Source: Streptomyces cinerochromogenes
GTDB taxonomy: Bacteria; Actinomycetota; Actinomycetes; Streptomycetales; Streptomycetaceae
NCBI RefSeq assembly: GCF_014648635.1
Contig: NZ_BMRM01000028.1
Span: forward strand, 16,773 to 80,772
DNA: 64,000 nt
Direction: 5' to 3'
Position numbers and translations under genes: made by a program. Positions 43,200 through 62,625 of the stretch are shown here, piece by piece. The notes below the pieces were generated by a model. It searched no databases, was not told the origin of the DNA, and saw only the letters and a program-made list of their open reading frames with translations. Within the stretch, counting starts at the first letter, position 1. Each line of letters opens with the position of its first letter.

Positions 43200-46100
43200 T
43201 TGCCGCAGCACACCACCACCGCGTTCCCGTGCTCCTTTTCGCAGCGGCGGCTCTGGTTCCTGGCCCAGCTGCCCGGAGCGGGCGAGGCGTACCACATGCC
43301 GCTGGCGTACGAGCTGCGCGGACCCCTGGACCGGGGCGCGCTGGTCCGCGCGCTGGACCGGCTGGCCGACCGCCACGAGGCCCTGCGGGCCCGCCTGACC
43401 GCCGTGGACGGCGAGGTGTTCCAGCGGTTCGCCCCGCCCGGCGGGGGCTTCCCGCTGACGGTGCACGACCTGGCCGGCCGGCCGGACGCGGAGGACCGGC
43501 TCACCGCCCTCCGCCGCGAGGAGGCCACCGCCCCGTTCGACCTCGCCCGGGGCCCCCTGTTCCGCGGCCGGCTGGTGGTGCTGGCCGCCGACCGGCACGT
43601 GCTGCTGGTCACCGCCCACCACATCGTGTCGGACGGCTGGTCGACCGGTGTCCTCACCCGGGAACTCGGCGCCCTGTACACGGCGTTCCGCGCGGGCGGC
43701 GGCGATCCGCTGCCGCCGCTGCCCGTGCGGTACGCCGACCACGCCGCCCGGCAGCGGGGCCGGCTCTCCGCGGACGCGGCGGCCCGGCAGACCGCGTACT
43801 GGCGCGAGACCCTCGCGGACGCCCCCGCCCTGCTGGACCTGCCGACCGACCGTCCGCGCCCGGCCGAGCAGGACTACCGGGGTGCGCAGCTCCGCGTCGC
43901 GTTCGACGCGGAACTCACCACCGCCCTGCGGACCCTGGCCCGGCGCAACCGCAGCACCCTCTTCATGACCCTGCTGACCGGGTGGGCGCTGGTGCTCTCC
44001 CGGTGGTCCGGGCAGACCGACGTGGTGATCGGCACGCCGACGGCCAACCGCGGCCGGGCCGAACTCGAAGGGCTCGTCGGGTTCTTCGTCAACAGCCTGG
44101 CGCTGCGCGTCGACCTCTCCGGCGATCCGTCGGCGGCCGAGCTGCTCCGGCGCGTCCGCGTGGCGACCCTGGGGGCGCTGACCCACCAGGACCTGCCGTT
44201 CGAGCAGGTGGTGGAGACGGTCGGACCGCACCGCAGTCCGGCCCACACGCCGCTGTTCCAGGTGATGTTCGCCTGGCAGAACGCCGGGGGCGACGCGCCG
44301 GTGCTGCCGGACCTCGACGTGACTGCGCTGGACGCGCCCTGCGCCGGCGCCAAGTTCGACCTCGCCCTGTCGCTGGCCGAGGAGGGCGACCGCGTCACCG
44401 GCACCCTGGACTACGCGACCGCCCTGTTCGACCCGGAGACGGTCGAGCGGCACGTCCGGCACCTCCGGCGGATCCTGACCCAGATGGCAGCAGATCCGGA
44501 ACTCCCGGTGTCCGCACTGGAGTTGCTGACCCCGCCCGAGCGGGCGCAGCTGCTGGACGACTGGGGGGACTCGGGCCGCGAGGCCCCCGCGGTGCCCTTC
44601 CCCGCGCTGTTCGAGGAACGGGTACGCGCCGCCCCGCAGGCCGTGGCGGTCGAGTTCGGCCCGGTGTCGCTGTCGTACGGAGAGCTGAACGCACGGGCGA
44701 ACCGGCTGGCCCGGCACCTGGTCGGGCTGGGCGTGGGCCCCGAACGCCTGGTGGCGGTGGCCCTGCCCCGGTCGGTCCGGTGGCTGGTGGCGACCCTGGC
44801 GGTCCTGAAGGCCGGCGGCGCCTACCTGCCGGTCGACCCCGCCTACCCGGCCGACCGGATCGCGTACATGCTCACCGACGCCACCCCGGCCTGTGTCCTC
44901 ACCGACACGGCCACCGCGCCCGCCCTGCCCGGCACGACCGCCCCGCTGGTCCTCCTGGACGACACGGCCCCGGCGGGCGCCCCGGAACCCGCCCACCCGG
45001 CGGACGCGGCCGACCTCACCGACGCCGAGCGCACCGCCCCGCTCCGGCCGGAGTCCCCGGCGTACGTCATCTACACCTCCGGTTCGACCGGCCGGCCCAA
45101 GGGGGTGGTCGTCACCCACACGGGCATCGCCGGCCTCTCGGCGAGCCAGCTCGAGCGCCTCGCCGTCACCGCGGACAGCCGGGTGCTCCAGTTCGCCTCA
45201 CCGAGCTTCGACGCCGCCGTCTGGGAGATGTGCATGGCGCTCCTGTCCGGCGCGCGGCTGGTGATGGCGCCGGCGGAGCAGCTGCTGCCGGGGGAGGACC
45301 TGGCCGGGGTGCTGCGCCGGCACGCCGTCACCCACGCCACCCTGCCTCCCACCGCGCTGGCGGTGCTCCCCGACGACGCCCTGCCGGACGGCATGACCCT
45401 CGTGGTGGCCGGTGAGGCGTGTCCGCCGGCCCTGGTCGCGCAGTGGTCGCCCGGCCGCAGCATGGTCAACGCGTACGGACCGACCGAGACCACGGTCTGC
45501 GCCACGATGAGCGCCCCGCTGTCCGGAGCCGGGACCCCGCCCATCGGCACACCCGTGGCCGGCACCCGCGTCTACGTCCTCGACGCGCGGCTGCGGCCGG
45601 TCCCGCCGGGATTCCGCGGGGAGCTGTACGTCGCCGGCGCCGGCCTGGCCCGCGGCTACCTCGGCCGGCCCGGGCTGACGGCGGAGCGGTTCGTCGCCGA
45701 CCCCTACGGGCCGCCCGGCACCCGCATGTACCGCACCGGGGACCTGGCCCGGTGGCGGTCCGACGGCCGGCTGGAGTTCGCCGGACGCGCCGACCAGCAG
45801 GTGAAGGTGCGCGGCTTCCGCGTCGAACCCGGCGAGGTGGAGGCCGCGCTGCTGGAGCTGCCGGGCGTCCCGGAGGCCGTGGTCCTGGCCGAGCCCGACG
45901 GGACCGGCGGCGCCCGCCTGGTCGCCGGGATCGGCCGGGGCGACGCCGCGCCCCGGCCGGCGGGCGAGTGGCGTGCCGCGCTCGCCCGCCGCCTCCCCGC
46001 CCACATGCTCCCCGAACGCTTCGTGGAGGTGCCGCGGCTGCCGCGGACACCCAACGGCAAGCTCGACCGCGAGGCGCTGCTGGCGCGGGCGCGGACGGCC

Positions 46101-47134
46101 GGACCGGCCCAGGTCAACACCTCGACCCCGCGTGACCACATCGAGCTGGCGCTCTACCGGATCTGGAAACGGCTGCTGCTCCACCCCGGCATCGGCGTCC
46201 GGGACGACTTCTTCGACCTCGGCGGTACGTCGATCTCCGCCATCAGACTCGCCCACGCCGTCCGCGAGACGTTCGGCGTGCCGCTGCCCGTCCGCGACAT
46301 CATGCTGCACCCCACCATCGAGGCGCTCGGCGGACGGCTGCGCCAGGGTGCCACGGCCCGGCCCCCCGGCAGCCTCATCGCGTTCCGCGAGGGCGACGGG
46401 TCCCGCCACGTCGTCTGCGTGCACCCCGGCGGCGGCACCGCCTTCTGCTACCTCCCGCTGGCCAGGGCCCTCCCGGAGGACTACGGCGTCTACGGCATCC
46501 AGTCCCCGGGACTGAACCCCGGTGAGAGCTTCCTGCCCTCGGTCGAGGCCATGGCGGACGACTACCTGCGGCTCATCGAACCACTGCTCGGCGGGCCGCT
46601 CGTGCTCACCGGCCTCTCCTTCGGCGGCCTGGTCGCCCACGAGATGGGACGCCGGCTGGCCGAGGCCGGGCACACCGACCTGAGCGTGGTCCTCCTCGAC
46701 ACGCACGGCAGCGACGACGACGCCGCGCGCGCCGCGATCCAGCCGGTGGGGATGGCCGAGTTCCGGGAGAAACTCGTCCGGTTCAACGGCATGTACCCCG
46801 GCATCGAGGACGAGCAGATCGAGCGGTACTTCCACGTCTACAACCACAACCGGGCGGCCGCGGGCGCCTACCGGGCGCCGTCCACCCCGGCCCGGCTGGT
46901 GCTGCTGCAGGCCGCACGCGGACTCGGCGAACCGGAGCTGCGGGCGGCCGGTGACCACTGGCGCCGTCGCGCCGGCGGCGGGCTGCGCGTGGAGCGACTG
47001 GACTGCGACCACTGGGAAGTCCTGGAACCCGCCGGGCTGCCGGCCGTGGCCGGGCTGCTCGCGTCCGAGCTGGACCACCGGCCGGCGTCCCGTCCGGCAC
47101 CCGACGAGGCCCGGCCCGGTCCGGCGCGGAGAAC

Positions 47135-47138
<4 letters not shown>
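43200..47138 (+). CDS. NRPS C-A-T-TE, phenylalanine-like code
   Basis: 1,312 residues. The start is TTG: the frame closes upstream at 43173, and the first in-frame ATG would remove the conserved SFSQRRLWFL motif; GAGGGG lies 11 bases before. Condensation domain 8-440 with intact HHIVSDG (140-146). Adenylation domain 465-965 with YTSGSTGRPKG, VNAYGPTETTVCA and NGKLDR. Pocket residues D-A-W-T-V-A-A-V-C-K resemble the phenylalanine code DAWTIAAVCK. Thiolation FDLGGTS (Ser about 1011). Type I thioesterase 1060-1290 with GLSFGG (Ser1140) and a terminal DHWEVLEP His region. The last codons overlap the next start (ATGATGA), so the two megasynthases are co-translated. In detoxins and rimosamides phenylalanine is a core residue. 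Confidence 0.93.
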
Positions 47139-56860
<9,722 letters not shown>

Positions 56861-56870
56861 GGCCACCACC

Positions 56871-57989
56871 GTGCACCCCCACCAGAACCCGACCCCGGCC
56901 CCGACCTCGTACGAGAACCCGCACCCGCGCCCGCATCCCTACCGGTCGCTGCCGCCCCGCTCCTTCTGGCGTTCCGCCGTGGCCGAGCCGGAGCCCTCCG
57001 CCCTCGGGGACCTGTGGAACCCGGCGTTCTCCCTCGGCCAGGACGACCCCGTCCTCACCGCCGGCTCCTGCTTCGCGCGCCACATCGGTCCCGCCCTGCG
57101 CGACCGGGGCATGAACTGGCGCGACACCGAGCCCGCGCCGCCCGGACTCACCCCCGCCGAGCGGCAAAGCCGCCAGTACGGCGTGTTCTCCTTCCGCACC
57201 GGCAACATCCACACCGCCGCCGCGTTCCGGCAGTGGCTGTCCTGGGCGAGCGGCGAGACCGTTCCGCCCGACGAGGTGTGGCGTGAGGACGGCCGGTTCC
57301 ACGACCCGTTCCGCCCCACGGTCGAACCCGACGGGTACGACTCGGCGGAGGCGCTGCTGGCCGCCCGGCACACGACCCTGGCGGCCATCGGCGGTGCCCT
57401 CGCCACCGCCCGCTGCCTCGTCCTCACCCTGGGTCTGACCGAGGCCTGGGAGGACCGGGCCACCGGCGCCGTCCACCCCGTCTGCCCCGGCACCGTGCGC
57501 GGCACCTTCGACGCCGGCCGGCACGTCTTCCACAACTCCACCTTCGCCGAGGTGTACCGCGATCTGTCGGCCGCCCTCGCGCTCGCCCACGCCGCCAACC
57601 CGACGCTCCGCGTCGTCCTGACCGTCTCGCCCGTACCGCTGACCGCCACCGCCACCGGCGGACACGCGCTGACCGCCACCACGTACTCCAAGTCCGTGCT
57701 GCGGGCCGTGGCCGGGCAACTGGCCCAGGAGCACGAGCAGGTCGACTACTTCCCCGCCTACGAGATCGTCACCGGCGCTCCCTTCAAGGCGGCGTTCTAC
57801 GAACCGAACCTGCGCACGGTCACCCCGGAGGGCGTCGCCCTCGTCCTGCGCCACTTCCTCGGCGCGCTCACCCCGAGCCCGGCCGCCCCACGCCCCGCCG
57901 CCCCGCGGCCCACCCCCGGCCCCCGGCCCGACCGCGGAGAGGACGTCTGGTGCGATGACGCCGTACTCGACTACTACAACCCCCGCTAG
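56871..57989 (+). CDS. GSCFA-domain protein
   Basis: 372 residues from GTG, with GAGG overlapping the upstream stop codon and an 8-base spacing, so coupled to the NRPS-PKS. The name-giving motif is TAGSCFARHI (about 63-72); further family features are LGLTEAWED, TVSPVPLTATA and YSKSVLR. GSCFA proteins are related to SGNH/GDSL hydrolases and acyltransferases, but specific reactions are mostly unknown. The first 25 residues are a His/Pro-rich tail. Its place between a megasynthase and an SGNH protein suggests acyl or ester chemistry on the cluster product; this is inference. The stop codon lies inside a short DNA repeat within the next gene. Confidence 0.85.
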   Translation: MHPHQNPTPAPTSYENPHPRPHPYRSLPPRSFWRSAVAEPEPSALGDLWNPAFSLGQDDPVLTAGSCFARHIGPALRDRGMNWRDTEPAPPGLTPAERQSRQYGVFSFRTGNIHTAAAFRQWLSWASGETVPPDEVWREDGRFHDPFRPTVEPDGYDSAEALLAARHTTLAAIGGALATARCLVLTLGLTEAWEDRATGAVHPVCPGTVRGTFDAGRHVFHNSTFAEVYRDLSAALALAHAANPTLRVVLTVSPVPLTATATGGHALTATTYSKSVLRAVAGQLAQEHEQVDYFPAYEIVTGAPFKAAFYEPNLRTVTPEGVALVLRHFLGALTPSPAAPRPAAPRPTPGPRPDRGEDVWCDDAVLDYYNPR

Positions 57990-58719
57990 TACAACGCCCG
58001 CTAGTACAGCGCCCGCCGGTACGACGGCCCCCGCCCGTTTCCTGCTGCTGGGCGACTCGCACGCCGGTCCCGTCGGCCGGGCGGCACAGGAAGCGGGCAT
58101 CCCCTTCCGCGGCGGCCCGATCGGCGCGGGACGGGACTTCTTCGCCGAGTTCTTCGACGTCCGCGCGGGCGACCGGGACGAGGGGGGCGCCGGGGACGAC
58201 ATCGTGTTCCGCAAGCCCGAGGCGGACCGCCACTACCGCCGCTTCCTGGACGAGCTGGGCATCCCGGCCCTCGGCGCGCTGACCGTGCCCCTGGTGTCGA
58301 CCCTCGGCTTCAGCGCCCACTTCGTCGCCACCGCCGAGAACTGGCAGGTCTACCGGGTACGCGACGGCTTCCCGCCGGGCTTCCTGTCCGGCCGGCTCTT
58401 CGACGGCGTCGTCCTGTCCATGAGCCGCGGGGCACTCGCCTTCTACCGGCACGTACGACGGCTCGGGCTGCGCACGCTCGCGGTGATGCCGCCCCAACGG
58501 GTCCCCGGCCACGCCGATCCGGAGGTCTTCCGCGCCGCGCAGGACACCCTCCGCCGGGCCCTCCTCCCGCTCGGCGTGGAGATCGTCGACCTGCGCGAAC
58601 GGGCCACCGACTCCACGGGCGTCCAGCGCCCCGAGCTGTGCGAGCCCGACGACACCATCCACGGGAACCTGGCCTTCGGCCGGATGATCCTCGCCGACCT
58701 GCTGGCCCGCGGCCTGTGA
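57955..58719 (+). CDS. SGNH/GDSL-like hydrolase or acyltransferase
   Basis: 254 residues; the ATG lies 35 bases inside the GSCFA gene, so the two are co-translated. After a Thr/Pro/Ala-rich tail, FLLLGDSHAG (about 29-38) gives the block I Ser, and DDTIHGN (about 232-238) gives the block V Asp-x-x-His, with VVLSMSRGALAFY in between. No signal peptide is obvious, so it should be cytoplasmic. SGNH members hydrolyse or transfer acyl groups. With its GSCFA neighbour it might add or remove an acyl group on the peptide product, since detoxins and rimosamides vary in acylation; that link is inference. Confidence 0.8.
   Translation: MTPYSTTTTPASTTPASTAPAGTTAPARFLLLGDSHAGPVGRAAQEAGIPFRGGPIGAGRDFFAEFFDVRAGDRDEGGAGDDIVFRKPEADRHYRRFLDELGIPALGALTVPLVSTLGFSAHFVATAENWQVYRVRDGFPPGFLSGRLFDGVVLSMSRGALAFYRHVRRLGLRTLAVMPPQRVPGHADPEVFRAAQDTLRRALLPLGVEIVDLRERATDSTGVQRPELCEPDDTIHGNLAFGRMILADLLARGL
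57982..58016 (+). repeat. 15-bp tandem repeat spanning a gene overlap
   Basis: Two copies of CCCGCTAGTACA(A/G)CG plus a five-base remnant. The TAG in the first copy ends the GSCFA gene, while the other frame reads the repeat as TPAST TPAST APAGT near the N-terminus of the SGNH protein. Repeat slippage here would lengthen the SGNH N-terminal tail without affecting the GSCFA protein. Confidence 0.9.
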
Positions 58720-58798
58720 CCCGGCCGGCCGCACCCTCCGTCCCCCCCCGGGTGGACCGCACTCCCCGCCCCGCAGAAGGAAGACGCAGAAGACCGCC

Positions 58799-59674
58799 AT
58801 GGAGAAGTTCGTACGCGACGCCGTCGCACGCATCACCACCAGGCCGAGGACGGTCTACGACACGATCGCCGTCGACCCGCTGACCCCGGTCGTCGGCGCC
58901 GAGATAGCCGGCGTCGACCTTTCCCGCGAACTGCCGGACGCACAGCTGGAGGAGATCCGGCACGCCTTCCTCGAACACCACGTGCTCGTCTTCCGCGACC
59001 AGCGGCTGACGGTAGAGGACCACAAGCGTTTCGCCGCCCGCTTCGGCGAACTCCGCCCGCTGCCCGTGGCCGTCCCGGAGGGCCGCGACCCGGTCGTCCT
59101 GGAGATCAGCGCCGACGGGAACTCCACCGACGTCGACGGCCACGGCTGGCACGCCGACGGGACCTCCAACCCCGAACTGGCGCTCGGCTCCATGCTCCAC
59201 ATCACCCGCACCCCGGACATCGGCAGCGGCGGCGACACGCTGTTCGCCAACATGCACCTCGCCTACGAGATGCTGTCCCCGGCGATGCGGGCCTTCCTGG
59301 ACGGCCTGACCGCGGTCCACGACGACGCCGTCGCCTGGCAGGGCCACACCCCTCCGGAGGGCTACGTGCTGCCCAGGAACGAACACCCGGTGGTGGTGCG
59401 CCACCCCGAGACCGGCCGCAAGCTGCTGTTCGTCAACCCCGCCTACACCTCGCACATCGTGCAGTTGTCCGGCGGGGAGAGCCGGGCGCTGCTCGGCATG
59501 CTCTTCGACCTGGTCGCCCGCACACCGATGCTGAGCTGCCGGGTCCGCTGGACCCCGGACACCCTGGTGTTCTGGGACAACCGCAGCGTCCAGCACCACG
59601 CCGTCTGGGACTACTACCCCCACGCCCGCCACGGCCGCCGGGTCGCCGTCAAGGGCCGTCGCCCCGAGGCGTGA
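58799..59674 (+). CDS. TauD/TfdA-family Fe(II)/2-oxoglutarate dioxygenase
   Basis: 291 residues, normal for the family. Metal ligands: His118 and Asp120 in GWHADGT, and His266 in DNRSVQHHAVWDY; the 2-oxoglutarate-binding Arg is probably in HGRRVAV near 280. The N-terminal VVGAEIAGVDLSRELPD and VLVFRDQRL are typical. The enzyme couples oxygen and 2-oxoglutarate to substrate hydroxylation. In detoxin/rimosamide clusters a TauD enzyme is a family hallmark, thought to hydroxylate the proline-derived ring; here it closes the rightward operon. A 79-base gap follows the SGNH gene. It converges on the next gene with only 12 bases between stops. Confidence 0.92.
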   Translation: MEKFVRDAVARITTRPRTVYDTIAVDPLTPVVGAEIAGVDLSRELPDAQLEEIRHAFLEHHVLVFRDQRLTVEDHKRFAARFGELRPLPVAVPEGRDPVVLEISADGNSTDVDGHGWHADGTSNPELALGSMLHITRTPDIGSGGDTLFANMHLAYEMLSPAMRAFLDGLTAVHDDAVAWQGHTPPEGYVLPRNEHPVVVRHPETGRKLLFVNPAYTSHIVQLSGGESRALLGMLFDLVARTPMLSCRVRWTPDTLVFWDNRSVQHHAVWDYYPHARHGRRVAVKGRRPEA

Positions 59675-59686
59675 ACCCGGTTCGGG

Positions 59687-60472
59687 TCAGGACACCGCCC
59701 GGGTCAGGCTGTCCACCAGCCCGTCGGCCAGCCGCCGGCAGGCCGACCGGAACCTCTCCCGCTGCTCGTCGCCGCCCTCCTCCCGGGCAGCCGCGCGCTC
59801 CCGGCCGGCCCAGGCGAGGGCGTAGACCCGCACGTGGGCGAAGGGGCAGGCCTCCGCGTAGGCGCGGGCGTCGGACGCCGCCCACGCCGCCGCTGTCGCA
59901 CCGGCGTTCGCCAGGGCGTTGCCCTCGGCGAAGGCGGCCGCGTTGGCGCCGGTGTTCGACTCGGCGTACTCGCCCGCGAACTCGGCGGCCCGCTCGGCGC
60001 CGTAGTCGTGCGCCACGGCGTAGGCGTGGGCCCCGGCGTACGCCTGGGCGAAGGCGTCGGCGTAGGCGTAGGCGAGGCGGTAGGCCTCCCGCAGCACCGG
60101 GAGCAGCACCGCCTCCCACTCCGCCGCCGTGACCGTCTCGCCCGCCAGGGCCCGCAGGTGCAGGTCCCGTACCGCGTCCTGCGGTTCCACCGGCCGGCCC
60201 CGCCGGAGGCACGCCTCCGCCAGCACCGGCGCGACGGTGCCGGCGTGCCAGTCGTGCACGACGGAGAACGGCACCCGGCCGCCCAGCCGCGCCAGTTCGC
60301 CGTACAGTCGCGCCGCCCAGTCCCTCGCGGCGGCGGCGTCCTGCCCGTCGTACAGCACGGTGGCCACCTGCCACAGCCAGTCCGGCAGACCGGGACCGGC
60401 CGTGCCGGCTTCCAGCCGTGCGAGCAGACGGTCGTACGACGCGGGGACGGCGGCAGCCGGGGAGCGGTTCAT
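59687..60472 (-). CDS. Alanine-rich protein of unknown function
   Basis: 261 residues; ATG with GAGGAG about 8 bases upstream, clearly better than longer in-frame starts. The N-terminal half (LPDWLWQVATVLYDG, RDWAARLYGELARLGG) is helical. The middle (about 140-205) is a striking periodic Ala/Tyr stretch such as YAYADAFAQAYAGAHAY, where small residues recur every second to fourth position, like a packed helical rod. There is no signal peptide. It recalls proteins labelled SpcZ in some Streptomyces clusters, but this is an unverified memory. Its divergent neighbour is the ART-fold protein; the two share a control region. Confidence 0.75.
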   Translation of the reverse strand: MNRSPAAAVPASYDRLLARLEAGTAGPGLPDWLWQVATVLYDGQDAAAARDWAARLYGELARLGGRVPFSVVHDWHAGTVAPVLAEACLRRGRPVEPQDAVRDLHLRALAGETVTAAEWEAVLLPVLREAYRLAYAYADAFAQAYAGAHAYAVAHDYGAERAAEFAGEYAESNTGANAAAFAEGNALANAGATAAAWAASDARAYAEACPFAHVRVYALAWAGRERAAAREEGGDEQRERFRSACRRLADGLVDSLTRAVS

Positions 60473-60567
60473 ACCGTTCTCCTCAGGGACGTCGGGGAGG
60501 GGCCGGGGCGGTTCGGGGAGGGTGCCCCGAAAGCGGAGCACGGCCGGCCCGCGGGCGGGGCGCATCC

Positions 60568-60581
60568 TGCCCGAACGGGCA
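60568..60581. promoter_or_regulatory. Inverted repeat TGCCCG-AA-CGGGCA, possible operator
   Basis: Perfect 6-base arms around AA, in the gap between the divergent Ala-rich and ART-fold genes, about 95 bases from the Ala-rich start codon. It contains the recurring TGCCCGAA octamer and is its most symmetric copy. Confidence 0.4.
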
Positions 60582-60641
60582 CGGTCTGTGCCCGCACGTC
60601 AGGAAGGGCCAGGTCACGCGAGGCGGTCGCGGAGCGCGCGG

Positions 60642-60671
60642 TTTACCGGCGGGCCGGCGTGTTCCTAGAGT
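60642..60671 (+). promoter_or_regulatory. Candidate promoter of the ART-fold gene
   Basis: TTTACC at 60642 and TAGAGT at 60666, spaced 18 bases, fit the vegetative Streptomyces pattern well. Transcription would start about 75 bases before the start codon. Confidence 0.55.
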
Positions 60672-60751
60672 TGGCCGCCGGTCTCCAAGGACGGCCGGCC
60701 GGGCCCCGCCCCACGGCAGGGGGACCCGCCCTCTCAGGGAGAAGCAAGCGC

Positions 60752-62401
60752 ATGAGCGGCAGCCAGACAGGAGCGCGGGCCGGGACGCTGGTGGTGCCTT
60801 CCTCCCCCGACGCGCACCGCGTGCCCAGGCCCCCGGCCGGACCGGCGACGGTCCGCCGGACAGCCTCGGCGAAGGAGCCGGACTCCCGGCGCTCGCCGAA
60901 GCCGACGTGGCAGTCCGCCCTGCCCGACCGGCCCCGGCCGCTCGGCACGGCCGTGGCGGAACCGGTCGCCGCCGGCGTCTGGCTGCGCCCGGCGGGGGAG
61001 GACGGGCTGCGGGACGAACACCGGACGCGCCTGTCCACCCTGCCGGTGTCCGCCGGACCGCTCGTCGTGGTGGGCGTTCCCGGGGCACCGGCGCTGCCCG
61101 TGGCGGACGTCGCCCGGCTCTGGCAGGGCCTGTCCCCCGGGGTACGGCCGACGGTGCGGTTCCTGTGCTACGGACCGGCCCGCCTGAGCGGGGGCCGGCA
61201 CCTCGGGGACGTACTCGCCCAGGTGCTCGGGGAACCCGTACGTCTGTACAACGGACTGCCCGGGGACGGCGAGGTGCTGCGCGTGGCAGCGGACGGCTCG
61301 CCCGGCCGTCCGCTGCTGGGGCAGCAGTTCGTGCACCTGCCGCCGGCCGCCGCCTCCGCCGGCCCCCCGCCGTCCCCGTTCGCCGTGGCGCACCGCTGGC
61401 CGCTCGACGGCCTGGAGGAGACCGGCCCCGGCACGTACCGCCTCGCCGACGACGCGGTCGTGGAGGTGGTGCGCAGCGGACTGTGGGTCCGCGGGCCGCA
61501 GGACCCCCCGTACGCGGCCGAGGTGCGGGCCGGCGACCCGGAACCCGGCCGGGAACGGATCCTGTGCGACGCCCGCTCCGAGGAGGCGCTGCCCCGGCTC
61601 AGGCAGCTCGCGGCGGACCTGGTAGGGACGTTCCCGCCCGAACTGCGCCGAGCGGTACGCCTGGGCGTCTGCCGCCCCAGCGTCGCGGCCGCCCGCGCCG
61701 GCCGGGCCCCGGCGAGACCCGCCCCACGCCCCGGCGGGCACACCGGCGAGGCACGGCGCACCGCCGTCGCGGACACCGGGGAGGCACGGCCGCGCACCGC
61801 CGTCGCGGGCACCGGGGACGAGGGCTTCCTGTCCGTCGCGGCCGAGATCCTGCGCAGGCATCCCGACCTCACCCCGGACCCGCCCGGTCCGGACGCCGTC
61901 ACCGGTCTCGCGGCGGTGCTCCGCCGGCTGGCGCGGACCCCGGAGCCCGACGGCACCGGCCCGGACGGGACACCCGGCCCGCCCGGCGCCGAACCGCTGC
62001 GCGCGGGCCTGCGCCTGCTCCCCGTACACCGCGGGGCGACCGGTCTGCGGGCCACGCTCGACGAGGCGATGCGGCAGTGGTACGCCGGACAGCCGCTGGT
62101 CGTCGACGCGGACGCGTGCGAGGCCTCCGCCGTCGGCCCCGGCACCGAACCGGGCAACACCGACTTCCTCATCTGGTCGGTGGACGGCCGCCGTACGGAC
62201 CTCCTCGACCCGCTGTCGCCGCACCGGGTGCTGTTCCTGCCCGGCTCCCGCTTCCGGGTGCTCGGCCCCGGCGTCCCCGGCGTCGTCATGATGCGCGAGA
62301 TCGGCCCCGGGGAGGCGGCGCAGGACCCGGAACTCGACCGTGCGGCGGTACGTGAGCTGACCCGCGCCTGGCGGACCTGGCAGGGCGGCAACCCTGCCTG
62401 A
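60752..62401 (+). CDS. ART-fold protein resembling type VII-associated effectors
   Basis: 549 residues; ATG with AGGGAG about 11 bases upstream. Residues 1-90 are disordered. Residues 95-190 carry PLVVVGVPGAP, RLWQGLSPGVR, FLCYGPARL and VRLYNGLPG, an arrangement I associate with proteins encoded in Streptomyces type VII secretion loci. The C-terminal 130 residues resemble an R-S-E ADP-ribosyltransferase: LPVHRGAT (Arg strand), TDFLIWSVDGRRTDLL, then HRVLFLPGSRFRVLG. In active relatives the last strand usually starts Glu-Val; here it reads Arg-Val, so the catalytic Glu looks lost. There is no signal peptide. A binding or regulatory role, or a highly diverged enzyme, are both possible. The link to type VII secretion is inferred from similarity only. 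Confidence 0.65.
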   Translation: MSGSQTGARAGTLVVPSSPDAHRVPRPPAGPATVRRTASAKEPDSRRSPKPTWQSALPDRPRPLGTAVAEPVAAGVWLRPAGEDGLRDEHRTRLSTLPVSAGPLVVVGVPGAPALPVADVARLWQGLSPGVRPTVRFLCYGPARLSGGRHLGDVLAQVLGEPVRLYNGLPGDGEVLRVAADGSPGRPLLGQQFVHLPPAAASAGPPPSPFAVAHRWPLDGLEETGPGTYRLADDAVVEVVRSGLWVRGPQDPPYAAEVRAGDPEPGRERILCDARSEEALPRLRQLAADLVGTFPPELRRAVRLGVCRPSVAAARAGRAPARPAPRPGGHTGEARRTAVADTGEARPRTAVAGTGDEGFLSVAAEILRRHPDLTPDPPGPDAVTGLAAVLRRLARTPEPDGTGPDGTPGPPGAEPLRAGLRLLPVHRGATGLRATLDEAMRQWYAGQPLVVDADACEASAVGPGTEPGNTDFLIWSVDGRRTDLLDPLSPHRVLFLPGSRFRVLGPGVPGVVMMREIGPGEAAQDPELDRAAVRELTRAWRTWQGGNPA

Positions 62402-62625
62402 CGGGGTGTTCGGACAGTTCCCCTGGCCTAAGGGGCACGGTGGTGTCCGCGCTCTGGCGGGCCGCGGCCACCGGCCGGAAGGATGACGGGCGGAGGCGGC
62501 TCTCTCCATCGGGCACCGGCGCGATCCCGGCACCCGGAGGGAGCCGCTCTCCCTGTTCCCGGCCGGTGGCCCGCCCCCGGCCGGTCCCCGACGAATCCGG
62601 CCACCGGCTTCTGGAAGGCGTGCCC
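62402..62625. other. Short intergenic region before the alginate-lyase-family gene
   Basis: It holds TTCGGACAGT (62409-62418), matching the sequence upstream of the lipoprotein gene, and a weak CCCCT/AGGGG hairpin near 62420-62435. No clear promoter pair or gene was seen. Confidence 0.4.

Noticed and set aside
57868..58839. Minus-strand frame opposite the SGNH gene
   Set aside because: It is the antisense shadow of the SGNH gene, whose GDSH and DxxH motifs and overlap with the upstream gene are convincing.
59675..59686. Terminator between TauD and the Ala-rich gene
   Set aside because: Only a 5-bp ACCCG/CGGGT stem overlapping the gene ends is present; too weak to call.
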